Source: DATCVA01 sp036567205
GTDB taxonomy: Bacteria; Pseudomonadota; Gammaproteobacteria; Burkholderiales; Burkholderiaceae_B
Length of the DNA stretch: 18,066 bases
Reading direction: 5' to 3'
NCBI GenBank assembly: GCA_036567205.1
Contig: DATCVA010000204.1
Coordinates: forward strand, 1 to 18,066
Program-made: the position numbers and the translations under genes
Shown: one piece after another, positions 1 through 6,695 of the stretch
Layout: the number at the start of each line of letters is the position of its first letter
Numbering within the stretch: the stretch's first letter is position 1
The notes under the pieces: model-generated
Told to the model about the DNA's origin: nothing
Databases searched by the model: none
Seen by the model: the letters and a program-made list of their open reading frames with translations, nothing else

Positions 1-819
1 GACAGGCATACCGCCGCCGATGACTTTGGCCAGCGTGGTGATGTCGGGCATGACGCCGGTTAAGCCTTGTACCCCTTGCGGTCCGGCACGAAACCCCGTC
101 ATGACCTCGTCAAATATAAGCAGAGCGTCATATTCAGTACATAAGGCGCGCAAGCCTTCCAGGAAGCCGGTTACAGGTTTGATCAAATTCATGTTGCCGG
201 CAATCGGCTCGACGATAATGCAGGCGATGTCAGAGCCATGCTGCTTAAAGGCAGCCTCGACGGCAGGCAGGTTGTTGTAGTCCAGCACCAGGGTGTGTTG
301 AATAAACTCGGGAGGTACGCCCGCCGAGGTAGGATTGCCCAAGGTCAGCATTCCAGAGCCTGCTTTAACCAGCAAGCTGTCGGCATGGCCGTGATAGCAG
401 CCTTCGAACTTGACGATTTTCGAGCGCCCGGTAAAGCCGCGAGCCAGACGGATGGCCGTCATGGTAGCTTCGGTGCCCGAGCTTACCAGGCGTACTTTTT
501 CGATGGAAGGAATGCGGGCCGCAATGGCTTCGGCGATTTCGATTTCAGCCTCGGTTGGCGCGCCAAACGAAAGACCGTCGACAGCCGCTTCTTGTACGGC
601 GCGAATGACTTCGGGATGGGCATGGCCAAGAATGGCGGGCCCCCAGGAACCGACATAGTCAATGTAGCGCGTGTCTTCAGCATCCCAGATATAAGGACCT
701 TGCGCCTTCTTTATAAAACGCGGCGAACCGCCTACCGAGCGGAAGGCCCTGACGGGAGAGTTCACTCCGCCTGGAATGGTTTGGCAGGCGCGTTCAAAGA
801 GTGCGGTATTACGAGGCAT
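1..819 (-). CDS. hemL: Glutamate-1-semialdehyde 2,1-aminomutase, 3'-truncated by window edge
   Basis: PLP-dependent enzyme that converts glutamate-1-semialdehyde to 5-aminolevulinate, the committed precursor of haem and other tetrapyrroles, in the cytoplasm. The minus-strand frame starts with MPRNTALFERACQTIPGG and continues NSPVRAFRSVGG, typical of the HemL N-terminus, then GPYIWDAED and GHAHPEV. Only 273 residues are visible, against about 425-430 in the family, because the gene leaves the window on the left. The last visible block is KVIGGGMPV; its lysine is residue 265, the same number as the PLP Schiff-base lysine of E. coli HemL, so the active site is just inside the window. It is the last of three same-strand genes (thiD-like, thiE, hemL), 45 bp after thiE, and a T-rich hairpin in that gap may reduce read-through. 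The ribosome binding site is weak. Identification is secure. Confidence 0.95.
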   Translation of the reverse strand, partial: MPRNTALFERACQTIPGGVNSPVRAFRSVGGSPRFIKKAQGPYIWDAEDTRYIDYVGSWGPAILGHAHPEVIRAVQEAAVDGLSFGAPTEAEIEIAEAIAARIPSIEKVRLVSSGTEATMTAIRLARGFTGRSKIVKFEGCYHGHADSLLVKAGSGMLTLGNPTSAGVPPEFIQHTLVLDYNNLPAVEAAFKQHGSDIACIIVEPIAGNMNLIKPVTGFLEGLRALCTEYDALLIFDEVMTGFRAGPQGVQGLTGVMPDITTLAKVIGGGMPV

Positions 820-837
820 GGCGTTGGACTCACTACA

Positions 838-872
838 AAGAAAATAGAAAACAAGCGCTATAGCTTAGCACT
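838..872 (-). terminator. Possible weak terminator or attenuator between thiE and hemL
   Basis: On the minus strand AGTGCT (872-867) and AGCGCT (859-854) can pair as a 6-bp stem with one G-U pair and a 7-base loop. A T-rich tail (TTGTTTTCTATTTTCTTT) follows. The stem overlaps the thiE stop codon. The stem is short, so it may only partly stop transcription before hemL. Confidence 0.3.
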
Positions 873-1545
873 GTGAAGATACGCGTTGCGGCGACCGGGT
901 AAACAGCGCCTGGCAGCGAGCGGCTGTGGCCTGAATGTCTGCAGCTCCGAACAAACCGCTGATAAGTGCAATATTGTCGGCTCCGGCATCCACCACCGGA
1001 CCAGCATTGTCAGCAGTTAGTCCACCAATGGCGACAATTGTCGCGGGCGTTGGCGAAGGGTGGTTTTTAATCAGTTCGCGGGCCAGGCGGATATGGTCGA
1101 GGGTGGCTCGTACCGCGTCGGGTTTGACACTGGATGGATACATGGCGCCAAAGGCGATGTAATCGACATTGGCCTGTAACGCCCGCCGTGCCAGATCAAG
1201 ATCGTTATAGCAGGAGCTGCCAATAATCTTGTGCGGGCCCAAAGCCTTGCGTGCCTCGGCCAGGCTGCCATCTTCGCGGCCCATATGCACGCCATCGGCA
1301 TTGGTAGCCAGGGCAAACCGGTAGTCGTCGTTCACAATAAACAACACGCCTAGCGCTTTGCAGCGCTCGGCCAAGGCCAGCGCTTGCGGCAGACGCTGGT
1401 CTAAGGCGGCGGTTTTTCGTCGCCATTGCAGGGCTGCCATGCCGCCTTTGGCCGCGGCCTCGATGGCGGCAATCAGCCGGTCAGTGTCGTCCCATTCAGG
1501 GGTGACACCGTATAGTCCCCGTGGGAATTTGGGTTTTGTGCTCAT
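865..1545 (-). CDS. thiE: Thiamine-phosphate synthase
   Basis: Cytoplasmic TIM-barrel enzyme joining hydroxymethylpyrimidine diphosphate to thiazole phosphate to give thiamine phosphate. The 226-residue protein starts MSTKPKFPRGLYGVTPEWDD. Visible family blocks are ALQWRRK near residue 40 (phosphate and pyrimidine binding), FIVNDDYRFAL, NADGVHMGRED, and AIGGLTADN with ADNIALISGLF near the C-terminus (phosphate grip). The frame stays open further upstream, but that part overlaps thiD and reads as basic low-quality sequence. The chosen ATG forms an ATGA overlap with the thiD-like stop (1542-1545), which supports this start and suggests translational coupling. The loop PSSVKPDA replaces the more usual PTxTK form. 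Its place beside a ThiD-like gene fits the thiamine pathway. No TPP riboswitch was recognised upstream. Confidence 0.93.
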   Translation of the reverse strand: MSTKPKFPRGLYGVTPEWDDTDRLIAAIEAAAKGGMAALQWRRKTAALDQRLPQALALAERCKALGVLFIVNDDYRFALATNADGVHMGREDGSLAEARKALGPHKIIGSSCYNDLDLARRALQANVDYIAFGAMYPSSVKPDAVRATLDHIRLARELIKNHPSPTPATIVAIGGLTADNAGPVVDAGADNIALISGLFGAADIQATAARCQALFTRSPQRVSSQC

Positions 1546-2366
1546 GCTGAACGATTGATTAGTCGAAGGCCCATGCCGGGTTGAAAGTTGCGAGTGGCCA
1601 TAGCGGCGCTTTGCAGGATGGCCTGTTCGACGGCCTGGGGTACGGGCACGCCTTGCGCAAGCTGCAGGGTAAGGGCGCACGCAAGCGGCCCGTCAGGGTC
1701 GGCCAGCCGTATGGCAGGTGCTTGCCATGCCCAGTTTAGCGTTTGCTGATCCGGGCCTTGCAATAAATAGGCGCTATGCCCGGGACGCAACGGCGACCCG
1801 GTTGTAAGCACCCATTGGGCCCCGCATTGCAGCAGCGTCTGCGCGGCCGGCAATGTGCCTGCACTGGGCAATAAGCCATCGGTTTGCCAATGAGCTAGTA
1901 AATTATGTTCGGCAAGTACAATATCGGTTTGCGGCAGCAGCAGTTCGAAGACCGCCGCCAGTACGTCTTCGGCTTCGTCGTCCTGTAGTACATCCTGGTC
2001 CGGCAAGGCGCCAAGATGCAGCACAAGCGGAACATGGCTGTAATCGGCCGCTATCTGGGCCAGCACGCTAACGGATTCGGCGGTATAAAGGGCGCCTACT
2101 TTAATGGCCTGTACAGGCATGTCTTCCAGCAGGCAGCGTGCCTGGTCGTCGATGATTTCCGAGCCGATGGTTTGAATGTCTTCGATGCCCGCCGTATCTT
2201 GAACATGCAGGGCCGTGACTGTGCTTAATGCATGCCCGCCCAGTGCCGCTACCGTAATGGCATCGGCCGGCAGGCAACTTGAACCGCTGGGGTCAAAAGG
2301 ACCGAAAACAAGGATTAATGTAGGGCTTGTTGGTTGCACAGAGTGACTGATCAAAGGGTTTTGCAA
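1542..2366 (-). CDS. thiD: Divergent ThiD-like hydroxymethylpyrimidine (phosphate) kinase
   Basis: Ribokinase-fold protein of 274 residues, related to ThiD, which phosphorylates hydroxymethylpyrimidine twice before ThiE uses it. Family traces are FGPFDPSG (residues 21-28, where standard ThiD has AGxDPSGGAG), VTALHVQDT (50-58), DMPVQAIKVGALY (82-94, with the family lysine at 89) and the WVLTTG strand (185-190). What is missing is the glycine-rich anion-hole loop with its catalytic residue, GTGCT or GTGDT in active members: the equivalent stretch here reads DPDGPLACAL (223-232). The N-terminal loop is also altered (SSCLPADAI for GGAGIQADL). From memory, related Bordetella-type proteins look similar, so this may be a lineage-wide divergent ThiD rather than recent decay. 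It overlaps thiE by 4 bp and is divergent from the rubredoxin gene. Fold and pathway are likely; catalytic competence is uncertain. Confidence 0.75.
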   Translation of the reverse strand: MQNPLISHSVQPTSPTLILVFGPFDPSGSSCLPADAITVAALGGHALSTVTALHVQDTAGIEDIQTIGSEIIDDQARCLLEDMPVQAIKVGALYTAESVSVLAQIAADYSHVPLVLHLGALPDQDVLQDDEAEDVLAAVFELLLPQTDIVLAEHNLLAHWQTDGLLPSAGTLPAAQTLLQCGAQWVLTTGSPLRPGHSAYLLQGPDQQTLNWAWQAPAIRLADPDGPLACALTLQLAQGVPVPQAVEQAILQSAAMATRNFQPGMGLRLINRSA

Positions 2367-2434
2367 TAATCTTTGGTTAATATCAAAGTAATTGCTATTG
2401 GGTTTAGTAGTATTGACCCCATTCTAATAGAAGC

Positions 2435-2459
2435 GTTCAAGATTGGTTTGATTTTGAAC
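2435..2459. repeat. Small inverted repeat in the thiD-like/rubredoxin divergent region
   Basis: GTTCAA (2435-2440) and TTGAAC (2454-2459) are perfect inverted copies separated by 13 bases. They lie in the 119-bp gap (2367-2485) between the divergent thiD-like and rubredoxin genes. This could be an operator for a dimeric regulator, but a 6-bp match can arise by chance. A TTGACC hexamer lies at 2413-2418 on the plus strand; no convincing -10 partner was found. Confidence 0.2.
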
Positions 2460-2485
2460 CTGAAACTTTCTGTGAGTAAAAAAAC

Positions 2486-2650
2486 ATGCGTACGTGGATG
2501 TGTTTAATCTGTGGTTGGATCTATGATGAAGAGGCGGGTGTTCCCGAAGAGGGTATAGCCCCTGGTACGCGATGGGAAGATGTTCCGCCCAACTGGGTTT
2601 GCCCGGAGTGCGGGGCACGTAAAGAAGATTTTGAACTAATCGAGGTTTAA
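2486..2650 (+). CDS. rubA: Rubredoxin
   Basis: Small one-iron electron carrier of 54 residues, cytoplasmic, that passes single electrons between redox enzymes. Both iron-binding CxxC knuckles are present: MCLICGWIYDE at residues 5-15 (C6, C9) and VCPECGARKEDF at 38-49 (C39, C42). The central PGTRWEDVPPNW is the rubredoxin signature. Length matches the 52-55 residue norm. Only a weak purine-rich stretch precedes the ATG. It is the first of four plus-strand genes and lies 52 bp before yqgE. Its redox partner cannot be told from this window. Identification as rubredoxin is secure; the symbol is only a common name for such genes in this group. Confidence 0.95.
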   Translation: MRTWMCLICGWIYDEEAGVPEEGIAPGTRWEDVPPNWVCPECGARKEDFELIEV

Positions 2651-2687
2651 GGCTTATCGAGACTTACAACATAACGCCATTTTTGGC

Positions 2688-2695
2688 TAAGGAGG
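2688..2695 (+). promoter_or_regulatory. Strong Shine-Dalgarno for yqgE
   Basis: TAAGGAGG lies 7 bases before the ATG at 2703. It is the best ribosome binding site noticed in the window and fixes the yqgE start. Confidence 0.8.
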
Positions 2696-2702
2696 ACGAG
2701 TC

Positions 2703-3293
2703 ATGGGATCATTTAAACAGCCCGGTACGGGGTTAAGCGTCGACTTGTCCAAGCAGTTTCTACTGGCTATGCCAGGTATGGTGTCAGGCAATTTGGCCAA
2801 CACAGTCATTTATATCTGCGAACACACAAGCGACGGTGCGCTGGGACTGGTTATAAACCGCCCAACCGACCTTACCGTGGGTAATCTGCTGCAGCGCATC
2901 GAGCTTGATTTATCTTTGGAAATCGGCCCTGTGCAAGACACTCCCGTTTTTTTCGGCGGACCGATACAAACCGACCGGGGTTTTGTGCTGCACGCTCCGG
3001 CGGGCGAATACAACTCCAGCATCCGTTTGGGTGATCTGGCGCTAACGACGTCGCGCGACGTGCTGCAGGAAGTCGCTCAAGGCCGTGGTCCGGCGCAGCT
3101 TCTGATTACCCTGGGTTATGCTGGTTGGGGGGCTGGTCAGCTGGAAAGCGAGATGGCGCAAAACGCCTGGCTTAATGTAACGGCGTCCAACGATATTTTG
3201 TTCAATATTCCGCCAGAAGCGCGCTTTGAAGCTGCTCTGGCCGTATTGGGCATCGACTCCATCAGTTTGGCGGGCGAAGCGGGCCATGCCTGA
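2703..3293 (+). CDS. yqgE: YqgE/AlgH family protein (UPF0301)
   Basis: Conserved 196-residue protein of the UPF0301 family (YqgE, or AlgH in Pseudomonas). The biochemical role is not established; AlgH was linked to alginate regulation. Recognisable blocks are LSKQFLLAMPGM near residue 15, TVIYICEHTSDGALGLVINR (39-58), DTPVFFGGPIQTDRGFVLH (79-97) and LLITLGYAGWGAGQLESE (133-150). Length is normal and the start has a near-perfect ribosome binding site. The stop overlaps the ruvX start by 8 bp (3286-3293). This yqgE-ruvX pairing is widespread in proteobacteria and suggests cotranslation. No signal peptide or membrane segment is seen. Confidence 0.93.
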   Translation: MGSFKQPGTGLSVDLSKQFLLAMPGMVSGNLANTVIYICEHTSDGALGLVINRPTDLTVGNLLQRIELDLSLEIGPVQDTPVFFGGPIQTDRGFVLHAPAGEYNSSIRLGDLALTTSRDVLQEVAQGRGPAQLLITLGYAGWGAGQLESEMAQNAWLNVTASNDILFNIPPEARFEAALAVLGIDSISLAGEAGHA

Positions 3294-3684
3294 AGAAACC
3301 TTGTTGGCGTTTGACTACGGTACCAAAAAAATCGGGGTTGCCATTGGCAATACACTAACTTTTCAAGCGCGGCCCCTGACCATCCTTACTCCGGTAACTC
3401 GTGAACAACGGTTTCTGGCGATCGCAGAGCTTCTTGCCACATGGCAGCCCGAGCGGGTTGTCGTGGGCTTGCCCTTAACCACCGAAGGGGCCGAGCAATA
3501 CGCTTCGTTACGCTGTCGCCGGTTCGCCAATCAGCTTCGCGGACGGTTTGGCCTGGTGGTCGAACTCGTGGATGAGCGCGGTTCAAGCCGCGAGGCCCAG
3601 GAACTATTGGGCTCTAATGCACCCGACGATGCAATGGCAGCCTCGGTAATTTTGCAACGTTATCTTGATGTCCTTAATGTGTGA
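3286..3684 (+). CDS. ruvX: Putative pre-16S rRNA nuclease / Holliday junction resolvase-like YqgF
   Basis: RNase H-fold nuclease of 132 residues, starting MPEETLLAFDYGTKKIGVAI. Family members were first proposed as Holliday junction resolvases and later linked to maturation of the 16S rRNA 5' end. The acidic active site is visible: D10 in AFDYG, E97 in the DER motif (VDERGSS) and D114/D115 in DDAMAAS. VVVGLP at 58-63 is the central strand. The frame is open further upstream inside yqgE, but the ATG at 3286 aligns with the family start and gives an 8-bp overlap with yqgE. The DER block reads DERGSS where DERLTT or similar is common, a mild departure that leaves all acidic residues intact. Confidence 0.92.
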   Translation: MPEETLLAFDYGTKKIGVAIGNTLTFQARPLTILTPVTREQRFLAIAELLATWQPERVVVGLPLTTEGAEQYASLRCRRFANQLRGRFGLVVELVDERGSSREAQELLGSNAPDDAMAASVILQRYLDVLNV

Positions 3685-3786
3685 ATAGCGTGGCCAGGTA
3701 AAACTGCGCCAGCGTTTACAGGGGTTTGCCGTGTTGTCGCGCAAACTGTTCCGGTCAGCCTGTGATACGCTCGCAAATTAATTGCC

Positions 3787-3792
3787 GGAGAG
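3787..3792 (+). promoter_or_regulatory. Ribosome binding site supporting a TTG start of plsC
   Basis: GGAGAG ends 6 bases before the TTG at 3799. No ATG or GTG with a comparable site precedes the first membrane segment, so this site decides the unusual start. Confidence 0.6.
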
Positions 3793-3798
3793 ATTAAC

Positions 3799-4551
3799 TT
3801 GAGTTTTTTGTTATTTTTGTTTCGGGCTGTCTTTGTTGTTGCCTGGATTGTTTCAAGCTTGCTGTCCGTGGCAGTTGTTTACCCTTTCGTTCCCTTGCCG
3901 GCACGCAATTTCATGAACCATCAATGGTCGCGCGCGTTGATATGGATTTGCGGCGTCGAGGTTCGCGTCGTGGGGCAGCCTGTCATGCAAGGCCCCGCCT
4001 TATGGGTGGCCAATCACGTTTCCTGGATCGATATTTTTGTATTGAGCAGTGTGCGCTGCGTCGCGTTTATTGCTAAAAGCGAAATCAGGCGCTGGCCAAT
4101 TATTGGTTGGTTGGTGGCTAAAGCAGGTACGGTCTTCATCCAGCGCGGCCAGCGTCATGCCATTAAAACGGTTGGTGATCAGATGAAATGCCGTTTTGCA
4201 CAAGGCGAGGTACTGGGCCTGTTTCCCGAAGGGACCACATCCGGCGGCCTGGATGTAGGTCCATTTCATTCCAGTTTATTTGATCCGGCAGTTCGTGCCG
4301 AAGTTTGCATTCAGCCTGTCGCCTTGCGGTTTTTGCATCGCGGCAAACGTAGCGATTATGTCGCTTTTGTAGGGGATCAAAACCTGGTGCAAAACCTGTG
4401 GGTTTTATTAGGTACAACCCAGGTAGTGGTCGAGGTCGTGTTCTTGCCGTTGTTTTCCATCGACCAATGCCAGGAATGGGGGCGTAGCAAAGTTGCAGCC
4501 CATGCCCATCATGTTATTAGTCATGCGGTTCGCTCAGGCCGGCGGGGCTAG
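3799..4551 (+). CDS. plsC: 1-acyl-sn-glycerol-3-phosphate acyltransferase (PlsC family)
   Basis: Inner-membrane acyltransferase of 250 residues that would transfer an acyl chain to lysophosphatidate to make phosphatidate, a phospholipid precursor. An N-terminal hydrophobic helix (residues 3-30) anchors it. Motif I, NHVSWID, supplies the H73-x4-D78 catalytic pair. Motif III is FPEGTTSGG (142-150), binding the glycerol phosphate, and QPVALRF (172-178) is motif IV. The gene begins with TTG, preceded by GGAGAG. It lies 114 bp after ruvX and converges with apaH, overlapping it by 4 bp, so there is no room for a terminator between the two. Other PlsC-type proteins acylate ornithine lipids or other lysolipids, so the exact acceptor is inferred. 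Confidence 0.88.
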   Translation: MSFLLFLFRAVFVVAWIVSSLLSVAVVYPFVPLPARNFMNHQWSRALIWICGVEVRVVGQPVMQGPALWVANHVSWIDIFVLSSVRCVAFIAKSEIRRWPIIGWLVAKAGTVFIQRGQRHAIKTVGDQMKCRFAQGEVLGLFPEGTTSGGLDVGPFHSSLFDPAVRAEVCIQPVALRFLHRGKRSDYVAFVGDQNLVQNLWVLLGTTQVVVEVVFLPLFSIDQCQEWGRSKVAAHAHHVISHAVRSGRRG

Positions 4552-5384
4552 TGTTCAGAAGGCTTTTGGTATTGCTCGCACTCAACCTGAATCAGTTTGT
4601 GATCGCCCAGCCTCAGGGCGGTGAGCTGTCCACCCCAGATGCAGCCCGTATCAAGGCAAATAACATCGGGGCGGATGAGTAGGCCCAGGGTCGACCAGTG
4701 TCCAAAGACAACGGTTATATCTTGAGTAGCGCGGTTGGGTACGTCGTACCAGGGCATTAACTCGGCGGTCGTTACCGGAGCATTCTTATGCTTGAATTCC
4801 ATGTGGCCTTCGGCGGTGCACATGCGAATGCGGGTCAGGGCATTGATAATAACGCGTAGCCGTTTATTGCCGCTGAGTTCGTCACTCCAGTATGCAGGCT
4901 CATTGCCATACATTTTTTTCAGATTGTCCTTCCAGTTACGCGCCCGTAGCGCCGTTTCCACTTCTGCGGCCAGAGACAGGGTTTTGTTGACATCCCAATT
5001 GCCTAATAACCCTGCATGCACCAGAAGATGCTGATGAGCGAAGTGAGCCATGGGGCAGTGCCTTAGCCAATCGATCAGATTACTGGCGTCTGGAGTATTC
5101 AGTATGTCCTGGATGGTATCGGACTTGCCTGGCTTTTTTATGCCTGCAGCGACGGCCAGCAGGTGCAGATCGTGATTGCCCAATACGGATACGGCCTTGT
5201 CACCCAGGCCGATGACCTGCCTTAGCGTTTCAAGTGAATGGGGCCCGCGGTTAACCAGGTCGCCCGCAAACCAGAGCTGGGCGCTGGGATTGCCGGCGAT
5301 ATCGTTATGGGCCAGTAATTCGGCTAGTGGCAAACAACATCCCTGGACGTCGCCAATCACCCAAATATCAGGTTGCGAGTTCAT
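4548..5384 (-). CDS. apaH: Symmetrical bis(5'-nucleosyl)-tetraphosphatase
   Basis: Cytoplasmic metallophosphatase of 278 residues that splits diadenosine tetraphosphate (Ap4A) into two ADP, lowering alarmone levels and able to remove Np4 caps from RNA. The calcineurin-like metal motifs are all present: GDVQGC (11-16), GDLVNRG (41-47) and GNHD (69-72), with LLVHAGL and VFGHWSTLGL providing later metal-binding histidines. LDTGCIWGGQLTALRL near the C-terminus is an ApaH hallmark. Length is standard. The start overlaps the lptG stop as ATGA (5381-5384), so it is probably cotranslated with lptG. Its end overlaps the convergent plsC by 4 bp. Confidence 0.95.
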   Translation of the reverse strand: MNSQPDIWVIGDVQGCCLPLAELLAHNDIAGNPSAQLWFAGDLVNRGPHSLETLRQVIGLGDKAVSVLGNHDLHLLAVAAGIKKPGKSDTIQDILNTPDASNLIDWLRHCPMAHFAHQHLLVHAGLLGNWDVNKTLSLAAEVETALRARNWKDNLKKMYGNEPAYWSDELSGNKRLRVIINALTRIRMCTAEGHMEFKHKNAPVTTAELMPWYDVPNRATQDITVVFGHWSTLGLLIRPDVICLDTGCIWGGQLTALRLGDHKLIQVECEQYQKPSEH

Positions 5385-6559
5385 GCTGCCGATTTGCTCC
5401 AGGGCCAGCGCGTTTGATTGAAACGCCGTACGTTATGCTGGTTTTCCATTAGGATAAGCGCGCCAAAGGCCAATGCCAACGCGCCCAGATTGGGTACCAG
5501 TGCGGTGACCCAGGGGGCCCATTTGCTGATCATGCCGACATTAAGAGCAAGTTGGTTGATCATGAAAAAACCAACACCCAGCAAAATGCCTATAAAAACC
5601 TTGCCGCCGACACCGCCGCGGCGTGTTTGCATAAAACCGATCGGTGCCGCGATGGTCATCATGACGAGCAAGGTAAACGGGTAGGCCATTTTTCGCCAGA
5701 GCGCCACCACTTGCCTTTCGGTTTGCAGGCGATTGCTTTTGAGGTAGCTGATGTAATCCAGCAGATCCAGTATTTGCATGCGTTCGGGGGTGAGAACGCG
5801 GGCGATCAGGCGTTCGGGGGTGAGTGTGGTTTTAAGCGTTCGCGCAGGGGTCGACTTAAGGTCGGCAAGAGGTGCTGTGGGGGGCTGTAATGTCTCGAGT
5901 GCCTTAAGGGCGTCGTTCGCAATTTGAGTTACGGTGACGTCATTAAGAATCAGTTCGCCTTCCTTGAAGCGGCCTTCCTTGGCTTGCGAAAATGTAGTTA
6001 ACTCTTGTCCCTCGCGAAACTCGTACAGCGTTACGCCAGATACATTGCCGCTTGCTTTAAGCCGCGATATGTTGATGATGCGTGTGCCGCCGTCGTCAGC
6101 TTCTTCTTTAAACCAATAACCGCTGCTCAGACGCGCGCCATCAGAGCGGCCAAGCAGCGTCAGGCTTACCTCGCTGGCTTTGAGTTCGGCCGCGGGAGTT
6201 ATTATTTCTGAAAGCAGGAATGCCCCAAGAACCCACGGAATTGTAATAATCCAGAGCATCGTCAACAGCTTCAGGCCGCTGACGCCCGACACTCGCAAAA
6301 TAACCAGTTCATTGCGCTGTGCAAGCCCCGCCAACGCCAGAATGGCGCCGATCAGCAACCCGATTGGCAGCAGGTCGTACAGACGGGTGGGCATTTCAAG
6401 CGCTTGCAAGTAAAGCAGGTTCAGCAGTGTAAATTTTTCGCTGACATTATCAAGTTCTTCGATCAGGGCAAAAAACGTAAAAAGCCCTATTAAGGCCATA
6501 AGAACGACGGCGCAAGAGCGATAGATTTCGCGGGCGAGGTAACGGCGGGCTGTACGCAT
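5381..6559 (-). CDS. lptG: LPS export ABC transporter permease LptG
   Basis: Inner-membrane subunit of the LptB2FG transporter, which extracts lipopolysaccharide from the inner membrane and pushes it onto LptC and the periplasmic bridge. The 392-residue protein has the expected plan: three N-terminal helices (about 14-35, 57-80, 99-120), a periplasmic beta-jellyroll (about 130-255) and three C-terminal helices (about 292-310, 320-340, 350-371). The cytoplasmic coupling loop AQRNELVILRVSGVS (80-94) is characteristic of LptF/LptG, and the C-terminal NLGALALA region favours LptG. It is somewhat longer than the usual 360 residues because of extra residues around 215-250. LptF, its usual neighbour, is not in this window. 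The start has only a weak ribosome binding site; a 136-bp gap separates it from mtgA upstream. Confidence 0.9.
   Translation of the reverse strand: MRTARRYLAREIYRSCAVVLMALIGLFTFFALIEELDNVSEKFTLLNLLYLQALEMPTRLYDLLPIGLLIGAILALAGLAQRNELVILRVSGVSGLKLLTMLWIITIPWVLGAFLLSEIITPAAELKASEVSLTLLGRSDGARLSSGYWFKEEADDGGTRIINISRLKASGNVSGVTLYEFREGQELTTFSQAKEGRFKEGELILNDVTVTQIANDALKALETLQPPTAPLADLKSTPARTLKTTLTPERLIARVLTPERMQILDLLDYISYLKSNRLQTERQVVALWRKMAYPFTLLVMMTIAAPIGFMQTRRGGVGGKVFIGILLGVGFFMINQLALNVGMISKWAPWVTALVPNLGALALAFGALILMENQHNVRRFNQTRWPWSKSAA
5780..5824. repeat. 15-bp direct repeat inside lptG
   Basis: GCGTTCGGGGGTGAG occurs at 5780-5794 and again at 5810-5824, exactly 30 bp apart and so in frame. 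It encodes the two LTPER segments at LptG residues 246-250 and 256-260, just before the C-terminal helices. The intervening bases are not duplicated. Confidence 0.8.
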
Positions 6560-6695
6560 TGGGACGTTTCTGGGTGCCTAAAATTTATAATCAGAATGGG
6601 ATTCAACGCTATCAGCGTAAGCTTAACAAAACGCACAGCTAGTGATGAAAAACAAGCCACGCAAGGGGTAAGTATTACTGACCGGCGCGGTCGTT
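6560..6695. other. Gap between mtgA and lptG: no gene seen
   Basis: This 136-bp stretch is the longest gap in the minus-strand run and may hold the lptG-apaH promoter. On the minus strand TTATAAATTTT lies about 30 bases before the lptG ATG, but no good -35 partner is seen at 16-18 bp. A 5-bp GC hairpin (GACCG/CGGTC) follows mtgA without a T tract, so it is not a convincing terminator. Confidence 0.35.

Noticed and set aside
238..876. 212-codon open frame opposite hemL and the thiE end
   Set aside because: It is antisense to a clear hemL coding region, has no family resemblance, and is explained by the codon bias of the opposite strand.
2367..2485. TPP riboswitch ahead of the thiamine genes
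   Set aside because: The conserved CTGAGA and partner elements of the THI box were not found on the minus strand, and the leader is short.
3226..3285. Longer N-terminus for RuvX
   Set aside because: The extra 20 codons overlap yqgE and precede the conserved LAFDYG start; the ATG at 3286 fits the family.
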